NCBI GenBank assembly: GCA_016124845.1
Contig: WGMW01000022.1
Location: 1 to 64,000, forward strand
DNA from: Flavobacteriales bacterium
Lineage (GTDB): Bacteria > Bacteroidota > Bacteroidia > UBA10329
Direction: 5' to 3'
DNA length: 64,000 nt
The notes under the pieces are model-generated. The model made no database searches and was not told the origin of the DNA. It saw only the letters and a program-made list of their open reading frames with translations. Positions 37,312-46,692 of the stretch are shown one piece after another. Numbering within the stretch: position 1 is the first letter of the stretch; the number at the start of each line of letters is the position of its first letter. The position numbers and the translations under genes are program-made.

Positions 37312-38378
37312 AAAAAGTACTACTCATTATACCCCACCGATCAGGTAAAGGTGGCGTTGCCAGTTACTGGAATGGTCTTATTCCCCACCTCGAAGAAAAG
37401 GAGTTGGATCTAACAATTTTTGAAATGGGGGGGCAGACAGGTGGTGGAATCTTGCACTACTTTACCGACCAATTTAAGCTCTGGAAACTTCTCATTTCAG
37501 AGAATTTTGATCTTGCGCATTTGAACCCATCGTTAGATGTAAGGAGTTTTATTCGTGAATTATTGTTCATTGCGGCACTCAGAATTCGGGTTGTTCCTTT
37601 TATGATAACATTTCATGGTTGGGAAGTGCCATTAGCTACAAAAATTCAAAACCACTTTAAATGGCTAGTACGGATTACTTATCTGAAGGCACGGTTGATC
37701 AATGTGCTGTCTACACAGTTTGTAGAGCCGATAAAAGAGTGGGGTTACCAAGGGGTGATACAAGTTCATACAACCTGTGTGGACACAAATTTGGTTCAGA
37801 GTGTTTCTGTACGTGCAAAAATATTGACACCCGATTCTAGAATAAGATTGTTGTACATTTCAAGAATAGTTAAATCCAAGGGTGTACTTGAGGCCATTAA
37901 AGCTGTTGAGCCCTTAGTGTCAAAGTATAATGTAGAGCTTACTATTGCTGGTGATGGCCCATTCTATGATGAGATGGAACAATATGTGACGAGCAATAAA
38001 CTGAGCTTCGTTAGATTAATGGGGTATGTTACTGGAGAGCAAAAAATGCAACTTTTCGCTACACACCATCTTCTTTGCTTTCCGACCTATTACCCAGAGG
38101 GCTTACCGGTTTCAATTCTGGAGGGGATATCAACTGGTTGCGTATTGGTATGCACAGCAGTTGGAGGTATTTCCGATGTGTTCTTGGACGGAAAAATGGG
38201 GTCAATCTGCACTCCAGACATCGAGGATATTTTCAATAAACTGGAACACTGGGTAAAGGATGTGAACGCCATGAATAGGGTTATGGACTTCAACTATGAG
38301 TACGGCAAAAACCACTTCGGATCGGATGTTATAGCCTCGTCCATATACAAACAGTATACGTCTGACCTATGTGGGTGA
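37308..38378 (+). CDS. Glycosyltransferase family 4 protein
   Basis: A 356-residue GT-B glycosyltransferase. HRSGKGGVASYWNGLIPHL at the N terminus is the acceptor domain start; LLYISRIVKSKGVLEAIKAV and FPTYYPEGLPVSILEGISTG are the donor-binding GT4 motifs, with E-x7-E in the latter. One of only two clear glycosyltransferases in the locus besides the priming enzyme. Donor sugar unknown. The stop overlaps the next start as TGATG (38376-38380). Confidence 0.9.
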   Translation: MKKVLLIIPHRSGKGGVASYWNGLIPHLEEKELDLTIFEMGGQTGGGILHYFTDQFKLWKLLISENFDLAHLNPSLDVRSFIRELLFIAALRIRVVPFMITFHGWEVPLATKIQNHFKWLVRITYLKARLINVLSTQFVEPIKEWGYQGVIQVHTTCVDTNLVQSVSVRAKILTPDSRIRLLYISRIVKSKGVLEAIKAVEPLVSKYNVELTIAGDGPFYDEMEQYVTSNKLSFVRLMGYVTGEQKMQLFATHHLLCFPTYYPEGLPVSILEGISTGCVLVCTAVGGISDVFLDGKMGSICTPDIEDIFNKLEHWVKDVNAMNRVMDFNYEYGKNHFGSDVIASSIYKQYTSDLCG

Positions 38379-39583
38379 TGAGCGAAGTGGATTTCAATAG
38401 TTTCTTGTTCAGGCCAACTTTAGTAAGTCGCGACCCCAAGGATCTGTGGTTTTCATCCATAGGCAGGCAACTTCGTACACTGTATTTTAAAAATAGAATA
38501 CTTGGGGTTTTGCCTGTTGGGCTAGCGGTGGTTTTAGATCATCTTGCTGGTTCAATTCTTCCATATTCCGCAAGGGCCTATCCAATTTCCCACGCGTTTA
38601 ACATTATGGTTTGCATCGCCAGGTTTGTTGTGACAGGTGATATACGCAATAAGGAGTCCGCAACAAATTCTTTGGATTGGTTACTTAATAATTCCTGTTC
38701 TGGGTATTCTGGCTATTGCTGGGGAACAGGAAATCCTCGGGTAACAAAGAATGCAACCTATGACGAGAATGTGCCTTATGCAACCATTACGCCATACGTG
38801 GTTGAAGCATTACTCTTGTATCGACACTTTTTTGATGATAAACGGATTGATGCGGTGCTCCAAACTACCTATAAATTTTTTGTAGAAGATCTGGTTGTGC
38901 TCAATGAAACCTCTTCGAACTTGGTTTTATCCTACGCGCCAACGGATGAACGCTTGCAAGTGTACAACTCCAATTCTTATTGCCTCTATATGCACGCACT
39001 TTTTCTGCGTAATGGTATTGGCAGTGAGGAGGTCAATCGAATCAGGGTGAATAAGCTTTTTAACGCACTGAAGGAAGGTCAGCAACCAGACGGTTTTTGG
39101 TACTATTACACAGACGTTGACTTTCAGGGTAACTTCATAGATTGTTTTCACACCGTTTTCATACTTAAGAATTTGTGGAAGACATCTAAACTGACAGAAC
39201 TAGCGGGTGTGGATAAGCTCATAGATTCGGGCCATCTTTTTTTGAGGAACTTCCAGGAAAAAAATGGTCTCTATAAACAGTTCTATAAGTCAGACAAATA
39301 CTCACTGCTGAAGTTTGACCTTTATGACCAAGCAGAAATGCTTAATTGGCATTTGCTGAGGGGAGAATTAGTTGAGTTTGATAAACTTGACGCTACAGTG
39401 ATAAGTGCTTTTGGTGGCCGTTCGGATGAGATTTATTCTCACATTGATCTATTCGGCTTTAAGAAGAATCGGAACACTCTCCGATGGGCAGTTTTCCCAT
39501 ATTTGCATGCCGTTAGCCAACGTCAGTTAATCGCAACCGGAAATGAAGAAAGTACTTTACATGCTGTATTACTTGGTTGTTGA
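38378..39583 (+). CDS. Unknown polysaccharide-locus protein, probable alpha/alpha-barrel fold
   Basis: A 401-residue protein I cannot assign firmly. Repeating helical segments with the pieces GYCWGTG, VPYATITPYVVEALL, GFWYYYTDVDFQGNFIDCFHTVFILKNL and a later HAFNIM look like an (alpha/alpha)-barrel of the sort seen in polysaccharide lyases, hydrolases and glucuronyl C5-epimerases. No signal peptide is seen, so it should act in the cytoplasm. A sugar epimerase or modifying enzyme is a possibility; this is inference from fold-like features and context only. The ATG at 38378 (TGATG overlap) is preferred over one 9 bases upstream. It overlaps the acetyltransferase gene by 41 bases. Confidence 0.65.
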   Translation: MSEVDFNSFLFRPTLVSRDPKDLWFSSIGRQLRTLYFKNRILGVLPVGLAVVLDHLAGSILPYSARAYPISHAFNIMVCIARFVVTGDIRNKESATNSLDWLLNNSCSGYSGYCWGTGNPRVTKNATYDENVPYATITPYVVEALLLYRHFFDDKRIDAVLQTTYKFFVEDLVVLNETSSNLVLSYAPTDERLQVYNSNSYCLYMHALFLRNGIGSEEVNRIRVNKLFNALKEGQQPDGFWYYYTDVDFQGNFIDCFHTVFILKNLWKTSKLTELAGVDKLIDSGHLFLRNFQEKNGLYKQFYKSDKYSLLKFDLYDQAEMLNWHLLRGELVEFDKLDATVISAFGGRSDEIYSHIDLFGFKKNRNTLRWAVFPYLHAVSQRQLIATGNEESTLHAVLLGC

Positions 39584-40055
39584 TAAGCTGCCAAATTCAA
39601 GATACCTTTCCTTAACACGCAAATTCAGGGTTTTCTACACCAAAAATATCCTTGGGGTATCTAAAGGTGGCAGCAACGCTTATTTTGAAGAAAATGTATA
39701 CATCGGTTCTCCTGGAAAGGTCCTGATAGGAATTGATTGTCAGATCAATGAAAATGTTTTCATCCAATCTGCCGAAATTGGAGATCATGTAATGATCGCT
39801 CCGGGAGTGGCAATCATTTCAACTTCTCACGATTATCAGAGAGTTGATATCCCAATGGCTTTGCAGGGCAAATTGCAGGAGCGGAAGGTAATTGTTGAAA
39901 ATGATGTTTGGATAGGTCGAAACGCCATCATTATGCCAGGTCTAAAGATTGGTAGAGGCTCAATTATAGGTGCTGGAGCAGTGGTGACGAAAAATGTTGA
40001 GCCGTTCAGCGTTGTTGGGGGAGTGCCTGCAAAAACAATTAGAACAAGACGATAA
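39543..40055 (+). CDS. Hexapeptide-repeat acetyltransferase
   Basis: A 170-residue left-handed beta-helix O- or N-acetyltransferase of the Maa/WcaF/LacA type. Repeats run from about 50 to 155, with the catalytic His in STSHDYQRV, VIVENDVWIGRNAIIMPGLKIGRGSIIGAGAVVTKN and the closing VVGGVPAKTIRTR. It would transfer acetyl from acetyl-CoA to a sugar of the repeat unit. It starts 41 bases inside the preceding gene and its stop overlaps the asnB start (TAATG). Confidence 0.9.
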   Translation: MKKVLYMLYYLVVDKLPNSRYLSLTRKFRVFYTKNILGVSKGGSNAYFEENVYIGSPGKVLIGIDCQINENVFIQSAEIGDHVMIAPGVAIISTSHDYQRVDIPMALQGKLQERKVIVENDVWIGRNAIIMPGLKIGRGSIIGAGAVVTKNVEPFSVVGGVPAKTIRTRR

Positions 40056-41905
40056 TGTGCGGAATACTTGGTAGCGTGAATTTTGAATTGACCGATTCTG
40101 AACTGAATCTGTTGAAGCATCGTGGCCCCGAGTATCAACGCTTAGACAGGTTTAACTGCAATGATGTTCCTGTTTGCCTGGGACACACCAGATTAGCAAT
40201 TGTTGATGTCTCAGAATCTGGAAATCAACCGATGAGTAATGAATCGGTTGGAAGTAAGCTGGTTTTCAACGGAGAGATATACAACCACATGGATCTACGG
40301 CCATTGCATACTCAATTTGAGTATCACAGCCATTCAGATTCAGAAACGTTGCTCAAAGCGTTCGACCAGTCAAATGTGGCGATTCTCAATAAACTCAATG
40401 GCATCTTTGCCTTTTGCCACTACAATCCGACCGCACAAGAACTGGTGTTGGCACGAGACCCGTTCGGGGTTAAACCAATCTACTATTTCTGGGATGGTAA
40501 ACGGTTTATTTTCTCCTCTGAACTGAAAGTGATCAGGTCAGCGGTCAAGGATCTGGAACTGCAACAAGAGAACTTAGAGACGTTTCTTAAGCTTAGATAT
40601 AATCCTTCGCCTGAAACACTGTTCAAGAACGTTTTCAAGTTAAGACCTGGTCATTACATCAAGTTCGACCTGAAATCCAACCGACTTTCCGGCCAGATTT
40701 TCTACAGCTACAGGCCTAAAAAGGCTGATTACAGTGTAGAAGAAGCACTCGAAGCGTACGAACAGAAGCTGGTTAAGGCTGTTGAGCGGCAGTTGCTAAG
40801 CGATGTTCCTATTTCAATTATGTTGAGTGGCGGTGTTGACTCGGCCTTAGTAGCTCAGATTGCTAAAAATATCACAGGTGAAAGCTATAATTCTTATACG
40901 GCCGGTTTTGATGATGTTACTGAGATAGACGAGGTCAAAAGTGCGGCTCGAAGTGCCCAGATCATTGGACTGAATCATGTTCCTGTTATTATACCTAAGT
41001 CCAACTTCGTTGAAGATCTGGCAAAGTTTATCAAGATAATTGAAGAGCCGCTTGGTTCTCAGTCAATCACACCCATGTTCCATTTGGCCAAGAACATACA
41101 CCAAGATGGATATAAGGTAGTATTGAGCGGCCAAGGTGTTGATGAGCCTTGGGGCGGATATCCCAAGTACAACTTGCAGAACCTTATGGGTAAGATGCCA
41201 AATCTTCCTTACAGCTCTGTTCCTTTTGTTTTCGAGGTGTTGAAAGGTGACAAAAGCCGTAGGGCATTGAACACCATGTCAAAAAAGTCTCGCAGTGAGC
41301 GATTCATCGAAACCTGTTCTGTGCTGGATGACCGATTTCTTGGCAAATTAGTGAATGAATATCATCCAGAAAGGACCAAAGCAAACCTGACTGCGCACTT
41401 CGAATATGCACTGGATACGTACGGTCTAAACAAGATGACGGAAGCAGATGCATTAATGGCATTTGACGCACGAATGAACCTGAGTGATGATCTTCTTCTC
41501 TACACGGACAAGATAGCAATGTACCATTCGTTAGAAGTGCGGGTGCCTTTCTTGGACATTGAGTTGATGGAGTTTGCCGAATCAGTCAAGTCAGCACTTA
41601 AGGTCTCGTTAAAGAAGAATAAGTTGCTCCATAAGCGATTTGCAGAAAAGTACCTGCCAAGCGAAATCGTACATCGAAAGAAGCAGCACTTTGCAACCCC
41701 ACGTAAAAAGTGGTTGAAGGAAGAGACCGGCAAGCAAATAGAATCGTTGCTGATGAATGACAACGGTTTCTTCGGAAACTACTTCAACAAGAAGGAACTG
41801 GCCCAACTTTTTGCACATCATCGTAATGGAAAACAGAACTACGAAAAACAGCTTTACCAGCTCATTTCCATGTACTTTTGGATGAAGAGTTTTGTAGATA
41901 AGTAG
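40055..41905 (+). CDS. asnB: Asparagine synthase-type amidotransferase
   Basis: A 616-residue glutamine-dependent amidotransferase. The N-terminal nucleophile domain starts MCGILGSV with Cys2, followed by LKHRGPEYQ and NGEIYN. The synthetase domain has SGGVDSALVAQIA (ATP loop) and LSGQGVDEPWGGYPKY. In polysaccharide loci, relatives such as WbpS amidate uronic acids instead of making asparagine. The dehydrogenase producing a uronic acid lies two genes downstream, so amidation of that sugar is an attractive, unproven role. Translational coupling to the acetyltransferase supports a locus-specific function. Confidence 0.9.
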   Translation: MCGILGSVNFELTDSELNLLKHRGPEYQRLDRFNCNDVPVCLGHTRLAIVDVSESGNQPMSNESVGSKLVFNGEIYNHMDLRPLHTQFEYHSHSDSETLLKAFDQSNVAILNKLNGIFAFCHYNPTAQELVLARDPFGVKPIYYFWDGKRFIFSSELKVIRSAVKDLELQQENLETFLKLRYNPSPETLFKNVFKLRPGHYIKFDLKSNRLSGQIFYSYRPKKADYSVEEALEAYEQKLVKAVERQLLSDVPISIMLSGGVDSALVAQIAKNITGESYNSYTAGFDDVTEIDEVKSAARSAQIIGLNHVPVIIPKSNFVEDLAKFIKIIEEPLGSQSITPMFHLAKNIHQDGYKVVLSGQGVDEPWGGYPKYNLQNLMGKMPNLPYSSVPFVFEVLKGDKSRRALNTMSKKSRSERFIETCSVLDDRFLGKLVNEYHPERTKANLTAHFEYALDTYGLNKMTEADALMAFDARMNLSDDLLLYTDKIAMYHSLEVRVPFLDIELMEFAESVKSALKVSLKKNKLLHKRFAEKYLPSEIVHRKKQHFATPRKKWLKEETGKQIESLLMNDNGFFGNYFNKKELAQLFAHHRNGKQNYEKQLYQLISMYFWMKSFVDK

Positions 41906-41908
41906 AGC

Positions 41909-42754
41909 TTGGAGATCATTTATATTATTGGGGCTGGCCGTAGCGGCACCACGCTTTTGGATATTCTTCTCGGAAACCAGCATGAGGTGTTTTCGGCTGG
42001 GGAACTCAATCGGTTTTTAAAGCGCAATGGGGTGCCTCATTCCGCAAGAGATAAAGAGGTGGCAGATTTGTGGTCTGACGTTCGAAATTGCGTTGGTCTT
42101 CTTTCTGAACAACTGAAGAAAACTGCGGAAAAGTTGGAATATCACAGCGGTTTCTTTTACAAGTACGTTGTTGGAAGGAAGCAGATGGAAGCCTACGAAA
42201 TCTTCAATCAACAACTGTTTGCAGCAATTGACGAAAGATCGGGAGGTTGTTCGATAATTATCGACTCGTCAAAATATCCAATGCGTGCAGAGCATCTGTC
42301 TAAGATTTTCGGAGACAAGATCAGCTTTGTTTATCTGCAAAGAAATCCGGGCGATGTGGTCAATTCATTTGGCAAAAAGGATGTTGAGCAACCGGCAAAG
42401 TCTGCATTTTCTGCACACGTCTATTTATTTGTGGTTAACGTGCTTGCCAGGTATGTTCTTTACGGCCTCAAAAAATCGCATCGATGCTCTACAATAAGTT
42501 ACGACCAACTGGTGTCTGAACCTGAAAAACTCTTTAACCAACTCTCTGAAGATCTGAACGTGGATTTAAGCCACGTACTGTCTATGCTGAGCAACCAAGA
42601 AAAATTCAAGGTAGGGATGCTGTTTGACGGGAACAGGCTGCGGTCAAAGTCAGAGGTAGAACTTAAACTTAAAGGAAAGGACAAAAAAGAGGGCGGGTCT
42701 GTGCTAAATTCCATTCTTTTGCCGATTCATAGATTTTTTTGGTACCAGTTTTAA
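41909..42754 (+). CDS. Second sulfotransferase
   Basis: A 281-residue sulfotransferase-family protein. The phosphosulfate loop is IIYIIGAGRSGTTLLDILLGNQ at the N terminus, and the 3'-phosphate region is VYLQRNPGDVVNSF. The only start that keeps the loop complete is TTG at 41909, 3 bases after the asnB stop. Sequence shows little resemblance to the first sulfotransferase outside the motifs, so the two probably modify different positions or sugars. Acceptor unknown. Confidence 0.82.
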   Translation: MEIIYIIGAGRSGTTLLDILLGNQHEVFSAGELNRFLKRNGVPHSARDKEVADLWSDVRNCVGLLSEQLKKTAEKLEYHSGFFYKYVVGRKQMEAYEIFNQQLFAAIDERSGGCSIIIDSSKYPMRAEHLSKIFGDKISFVYLQRNPGDVVNSFGKKDVEQPAKSAFSAHVYLFVVNVLARYVLYGLKKSHRCSTISYDQLVSEPEKLFNQLSEDLNVDLSHVLSMLSNQEKFKVGMLFDGNRLRSKSEVELKLKGKDKKEGGSVLNSILLPIHRFFWYQF

Positions 42755-42756
42755 AT

Positions 42757-44067
42757 ATGAGAGTAAGCATTTTCGGATTAGGCTATGTGGGCTGTGTAAG
42801 CTTGGGATGTTTGGCAAAGAACGGATTCAAGGTTATAGGGGTTGATGTAAACCAGGATAAGGTCAATCAGATAAATCAAGGCATTGCCACAATTGTAGAA
42901 AAGGATATTGATGCGATAATTGAGAATGGAGTGAAAAGTGGCTTGGTCAGTGCCACTATCGACTCTAAAGAGGCAGTTCTTAATTCGGATACATCCATTA
43001 TCTGTGTTGGCACCCCTTCTACAGAGAAAGGACACCTGAATCTTGACTACATATTCAAGGTTGCTGAGAATATTGGCAAAGCGATCAAAGAAAAACAAGA
43101 ATACCACGTAGTGGCCGTAAGATCAACTATTCTGCCAGGTACCTGCGAAAAGGTAGGGCGCATAATAGAGTCCGTTTCAGGTAAAAAAGAAGGAAAGGAT
43201 TTCGATATTGTGGATAATCCGGAGTTCCTTCGAGAAGGTTCAGCTGTCCATGATTACTTCAATCCACCGCTTACGCTCATTGGTGGCGGATCAGAAAAAG
43301 CCTTGGATATGGTGGGAAAACTCTATGCTTCGTTATCTGCCCCTCTTGTAAGGGTCGATACCCGTACTGCAGAGATAATGAAGTATATAAACAACACCTT
43401 TCATGCACTCAAAATATCCTTTGCCAATGAGGTGGGCAACATCTGTAGTGAGCTGAACATTGATTCTAAGCAGGTGATGGACATTCTCTGTATGGACACG
43501 CAGCTCAACATTTCACCATATTACATGAAGCCTGGATTTGCCTATGGCGGCTCATGTCTTCCAAAAGACTTAGGTGGTCTCCAAACCTTAGCACATGACC
43601 TCTATCTTGATGTTCCGCTGATAGACAGTATCAATCGAACCAATGAAATTCAAGTACAAAGAGCCATAAAGAAATTGAGCAAGTACTTTGGCAAACGGAT
43701 CCTTTTTCTTGGAATCAGCTTCAAGGCAGGAACAGACGACTTACGGAACAGCCCAAACGTTGAGGTTGTGGAAAGTCTGTTGGGGCGCGGGTTTGACATC
43801 GGTATTTATGATAAGAACATCAACTTGGCACGCCTGACGGGTAAAAATCTGGACTTTATCAACCGGAAAATTCCTCATCTCACAGAACTCATGTTGGACG
43901 GAGACCTGAAGGACGAAATCGATACCGCTGATGTTATTGTACTCTGCAACAAGGAATCTTATTTCGTGTCTGCAATCGAAAAATGTGAAAATAAAGTGAT
44001 TTTGGACATGGTGGGAATAGCAGACCGCATTAAGGATTCCAATCAATACATGGGCATCAACTGGTAG
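42757..44067 (+). CDS. GDP-mannose 6-dehydrogenase-like nucleotide-sugar dehydrogenase
   Basis: A 436-residue NAD-dependent enzyme that oxidises a nucleotide sugar twice to the uronic acid. MRVSIFGLGYVGCVSLGCLAKNG is the NAD motif; TPSTEKGHLNLDYI, NPEFLREGSAVHDY, FAYGGSCLPKDLGGL (catalytic Cys and Lys) and GISFKAGTDDLRNSPNVE follow. Wording such as GYVGCVSLGCL and RKIPHLTEL is closer to AlgD (GDP-mannose dehydrogenase) than to UDP-glucose dehydrogenase, to my memory. GDP-mannose is also the gmd substrate, so one precursor could feed both fucose and mannuronate. The ATG at 42757 is chosen over a TTG at 42739. Confidence 0.85.
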   Translation: MRVSIFGLGYVGCVSLGCLAKNGFKVIGVDVNQDKVNQINQGIATIVEKDIDAIIENGVKSGLVSATIDSKEAVLNSDTSIICVGTPSTEKGHLNLDYIFKVAENIGKAIKEKQEYHVVAVRSTILPGTCEKVGRIIESVSGKKEGKDFDIVDNPEFLREGSAVHDYFNPPLTLIGGGSEKALDMVGKLYASLSAPLVRVDTRTAEIMKYINNTFHALKISFANEVGNICSELNIDSKQVMDILCMDTQLNISPYYMKPGFAYGGSCLPKDLGGLQTLAHDLYLDVPLIDSINRTNEIQVQRAIKKLSKYFGKRILFLGISFKAGTDDLRNSPNVEVVESLLGRGFDIGIYDKNINLARLTGKNLDFINRKIPHLTELMLDGDLKDEIDTADVIVLCNKESYFVSAIEKCENKVILDMVGIADRIKDSNQYMGINW

Positions 44068-44068
44068 A

Positions 44069-45262
44069 ATGAGACCTTTCGAAGGGAAACATATTCTGAT
44101 CATTGTTGAGAACCTTCCTCTTCCATTTGACCGAAGAGTTTGGCAAGAGGCCAATACCTTAAAGGAAAATGGAGCCAAGGTCAGCATCATTTGCCCTGTA
44201 ATGAAAGGATATACGAAAAGACATGAGACTCTTAACGGTATTGATATTTATCGCCATCCACTTCCATTTGAGGCCGATGGGGCCATCGGATACCTGCTCG
44301 AATATTCCACGGCTCTTTTCTGGGAATGGTGGCTTGCTTGGAAAGTATATTTCAAGCATCGGTTCGATATTATCCACGGTTGTAACCCACCGGATCTCAT
44401 CTTCCTTGTTGCTTTGTGGTTCAGGCTACTCGGGGTGAAGTTCGTCTTCGACCATCATGACATCAATCCCGAATTATATATCGCCAAGTATAATAAGAAG
44501 GGCGTATTTTACCATCTTATGATGGTACTTGAAAAGCTGACATTCTTAACTGCCAGCTACAGCATTGCCACAAACGAATCTTACAAGGAGATAGCCATAC
44601 GGAGAGGAGGAATAGACCCTGATAAGGTTCAGGTTGTGCGTAGTGGTCCGAAACTGGAAAGGCTCAGTCTGATAAATCCTATCCCAAAATACAAGAAAGG
44701 AAAGAGGTTTCTGGTTGGATATGTTGGTGTGATAGGAGCACAGGAAGGGATTGACCTTCTACTTGAGAGTTTCAAGATGCTGCTCGAAATACGTGATGAC
44801 GTGCAATTAGCAATTATTGGAGACGGAACATCTTTACAACCGATGAAATCCTATTGCGACAAACTCGGAATCAGAGATAATGTAGATTTTTATGGAAGGG
44901 TTGACGACCGAACCCTAATCGAAGTGCTCAACACATCGGATATCTGCGTAAATCCAGATCGTCCCACAGAAATGAACAATCTCAGCACGATGAACAAAAT
45001 AATGGAGTACATGGCACTGAAAAAGCCGATTGTCCAGTTCGATTTGAAGGAAGGGAAATTCTCGGCCCGCGAAGCATCTCTGTATGCCGTGGATGTAAAT
45101 GATTTCGCATTAAAGATGAACGAGTTATTGGAATATGATGAGAGGAGGGCTGAAATGGGAAACTATGGATATGAGAGGGTCGTCAAAGAACTGTCATGGG
45201 AGCATGAGTCTCAAAAGCTGATAGCTTTTTACAGGCGCGTCTTTAACTTAGGGCCGAGATAA
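44069..45262 (+). CDS. Glycosyltransferase family 4, WbuB-like
   Basis: A 397-residue GT-B enzyme. VENLPLPFDRRVWQEANTLKENGAKVSIICP at the start and the acceptor-side FDHHDINPELY are typical of WbuB-like transferases, which often add the second sugar after the priming enzyme. GYVGVIGAQEGIDLLLESF and the E-x7-E region near KPIVQFDLKEGKFSAREASLY form the donor site. It begins 1 base after the dehydrogenase stop. Donor sugar unknown. Confidence 0.9.
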   Translation: MRPFEGKHILIIVENLPLPFDRRVWQEANTLKENGAKVSIICPVMKGYTKRHETLNGIDIYRHPLPFEADGAIGYLLEYSTALFWEWWLAWKVYFKHRFDIIHGCNPPDLIFLVALWFRLLGVKFVFDHHDINPELYIAKYNKKGVFYHLMMVLEKLTFLTASYSIATNESYKEIAIRRGGIDPDKVQVVRSGPKLERLSLINPIPKYKKGKRFLVGYVGVIGAQEGIDLLLESFKMLLEIRDDVQLAIIGDGTSLQPMKSYCDKLGIRDNVDFYGRVDDRTLIEVLNTSDICVNPDRPTEMNNLSTMNKIMEYMALKKPIVQFDLKEGKFSAREASLYAVDVNDFALKMNELLEYDERRAEMGNYGYERVVKELSWEHESQKLIAFYRRVFNLGPR

Positions 45263-45276
45263 TCCAACCTACCAGG

Positions 45277-46692
45277 ATGTCATTGCTTAGACTCCTCGCT
45301 TCTTACAGATTCTCCCGTTATGTGAAGTTAACGGTGTTGCTGTGGGATTTGGTATTGCTGAATGCGGGATTCCTTACTTCGCTTTACCTCCGTCATGGCA
45401 ACACGTCACGATTGGCCGAATCGGAAACACGTACCATCTGGTTACTGGCAAACGTACTTTGGATAGCCTTAGTGCTGTACATGGACGCCTATGCTTTGCT
45501 ACGCGTTGACAGAATTGAAAAGTTACTGATGAGGACCATAAGAATGCTACTCATCCACATCATGTCTGTTGCGCTATTCCTGCTTATGTTAGACTACGAC
45601 CATCTCTCGAGGTTGCACCTGTTTTTCTTTTACTTGGCATTCGGTGCGAGTGTGGCCATTTCAAGAGTACTTTTTCTGAAGTCCCTCAAGTATGCGCGTT
45701 CCAAGGGCTACAACTTCAGGAGAATTGTAGTGATAGGTACTGGAAATATGGCCGTAAAGATCGCGGAGGTGTTGGAGTCTGATATTTCGTTCGGGTTCAG
45801 ACTTCTGGGGTTTTTCGGAGACAGAAACGTGGCTGAGGTCGATTTGGCTCGAATCATCGGTCCAATAGCAGAATTGGAGCCGTTTCTCCAACACAATAAG
45901 GTACATGAGATCTATATGGCACTTCGGTCGGATAGACCAGAGATCATCAGGCAGACCATTTTTCTGGCAGAGAAATACATGGTTCGGATCAAGTTCATAC
46001 CCAACTTTTACTCCTACACCAAGGGAAGACATGTGAATATTGACTTTTACGGCCATATCCCGGTAATGATGGTTCGGAAAGAACCTTTGGAACTGCCCAT
46101 GAACAGGCTACTGAAAAAGCTTTTCGACATGGCATTTTCATTGGCTGTCATTGTCCTCATATTCTCCTGGTTGTTCCCCATTCTCATCGTATTGGTCAAG
46201 ATGAGTTCCCGAGGGCCTGTTTTTTTCCGGCAACTGCGTACGGGGGAGGATAATCATGAATTCATATGCATGAAGTTCCGTACAATGAGAGTCAACGATC
46301 TTTCGGATGAACTACAGGCAACATCGGCCGATCCACGGATAACAACTGTTGGAAAATTGATGCGGAAGACCAATCTTGATGAGCTTCCGCAATTTTTCAA
46401 TGTTCTTACAGGAAGCATGTCAGTGGTTGGGCCGCGGCCTCATATGCTGAAACATACAGAGCAGTACTCTGCCCTGATTGACAATTACCTCGTTCGCCAT
46501 TTTGCCAAACCCGGCATAACGGGGTGGGCACAGGTAAATGGTTACCGAGGAGAAACCAAGGAACTTATCGACATGGAGAAGAGGGTAGAATATGATATCT
46601 GGTATATTGAAAATTGGTCGTTTCTGTTAGACCTGAAAATCATTTGGAGAACGGTGTGGAACATGGTTCGAGGTGAGAAAAACGCAGTATGA
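45277..46692 (+). CDS. Undecaprenyl-phosphate sugar phosphotransferase (WcaJ-type)
   Basis: A 471-residue initiating enzyme. Four membrane helices (about 15-115), a CoA-binding-like middle ([18 protein letters not shown]), another helix near 285, and a C-terminal bacterial sugar transferase domain with [47 protein letters not shown] and [13 protein letters not shown]. It attaches the first sugar phosphate to undecaprenyl phosphate, starting each repeat unit. Wzi follows with a 4-base overlap. Confidence 0.93.
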   Translation: MSLLRLLASYRFSRYVKLTVLLWDLVLLNAGFLTSLYLRHGNTSRLAESETRTIWLLANVLWIALVLYMDAYALLRVDRIEKLLMRTIRMLLIHIMSVALFLLMLDYDHLSRLHLFFFYLAFGASVAISRVLFLKSLKYARSKGYNFRRIVVIGTGNMAVKIAEVLESDISFGFRLLGFFGDRNVAEVDLARIIGPIAELEPFLQHNKVHEIYMALRSDRPEIIRQTIFLAEKYMVRIKFIPNFYSYTKGRHVNIDFYGHIPVMMVRKEPLELPMNRLLKKLFDMAFSLAVIVLIFSWLFPILIVLVKMSSRGPVFFRQLRTGEDNHEFICMKFRTMRVNDLSDELQATSADPRITTVGKLMRKTNLDELPQFFNVLTGSMSVVGPRPHMLKHTEQYSALIDNYLVRHFAKPGITGWAQVNGYRGETKELIDMEKRVEYDIWYIENWSFLLDLKIIWRTVWNMVRGEKNAV

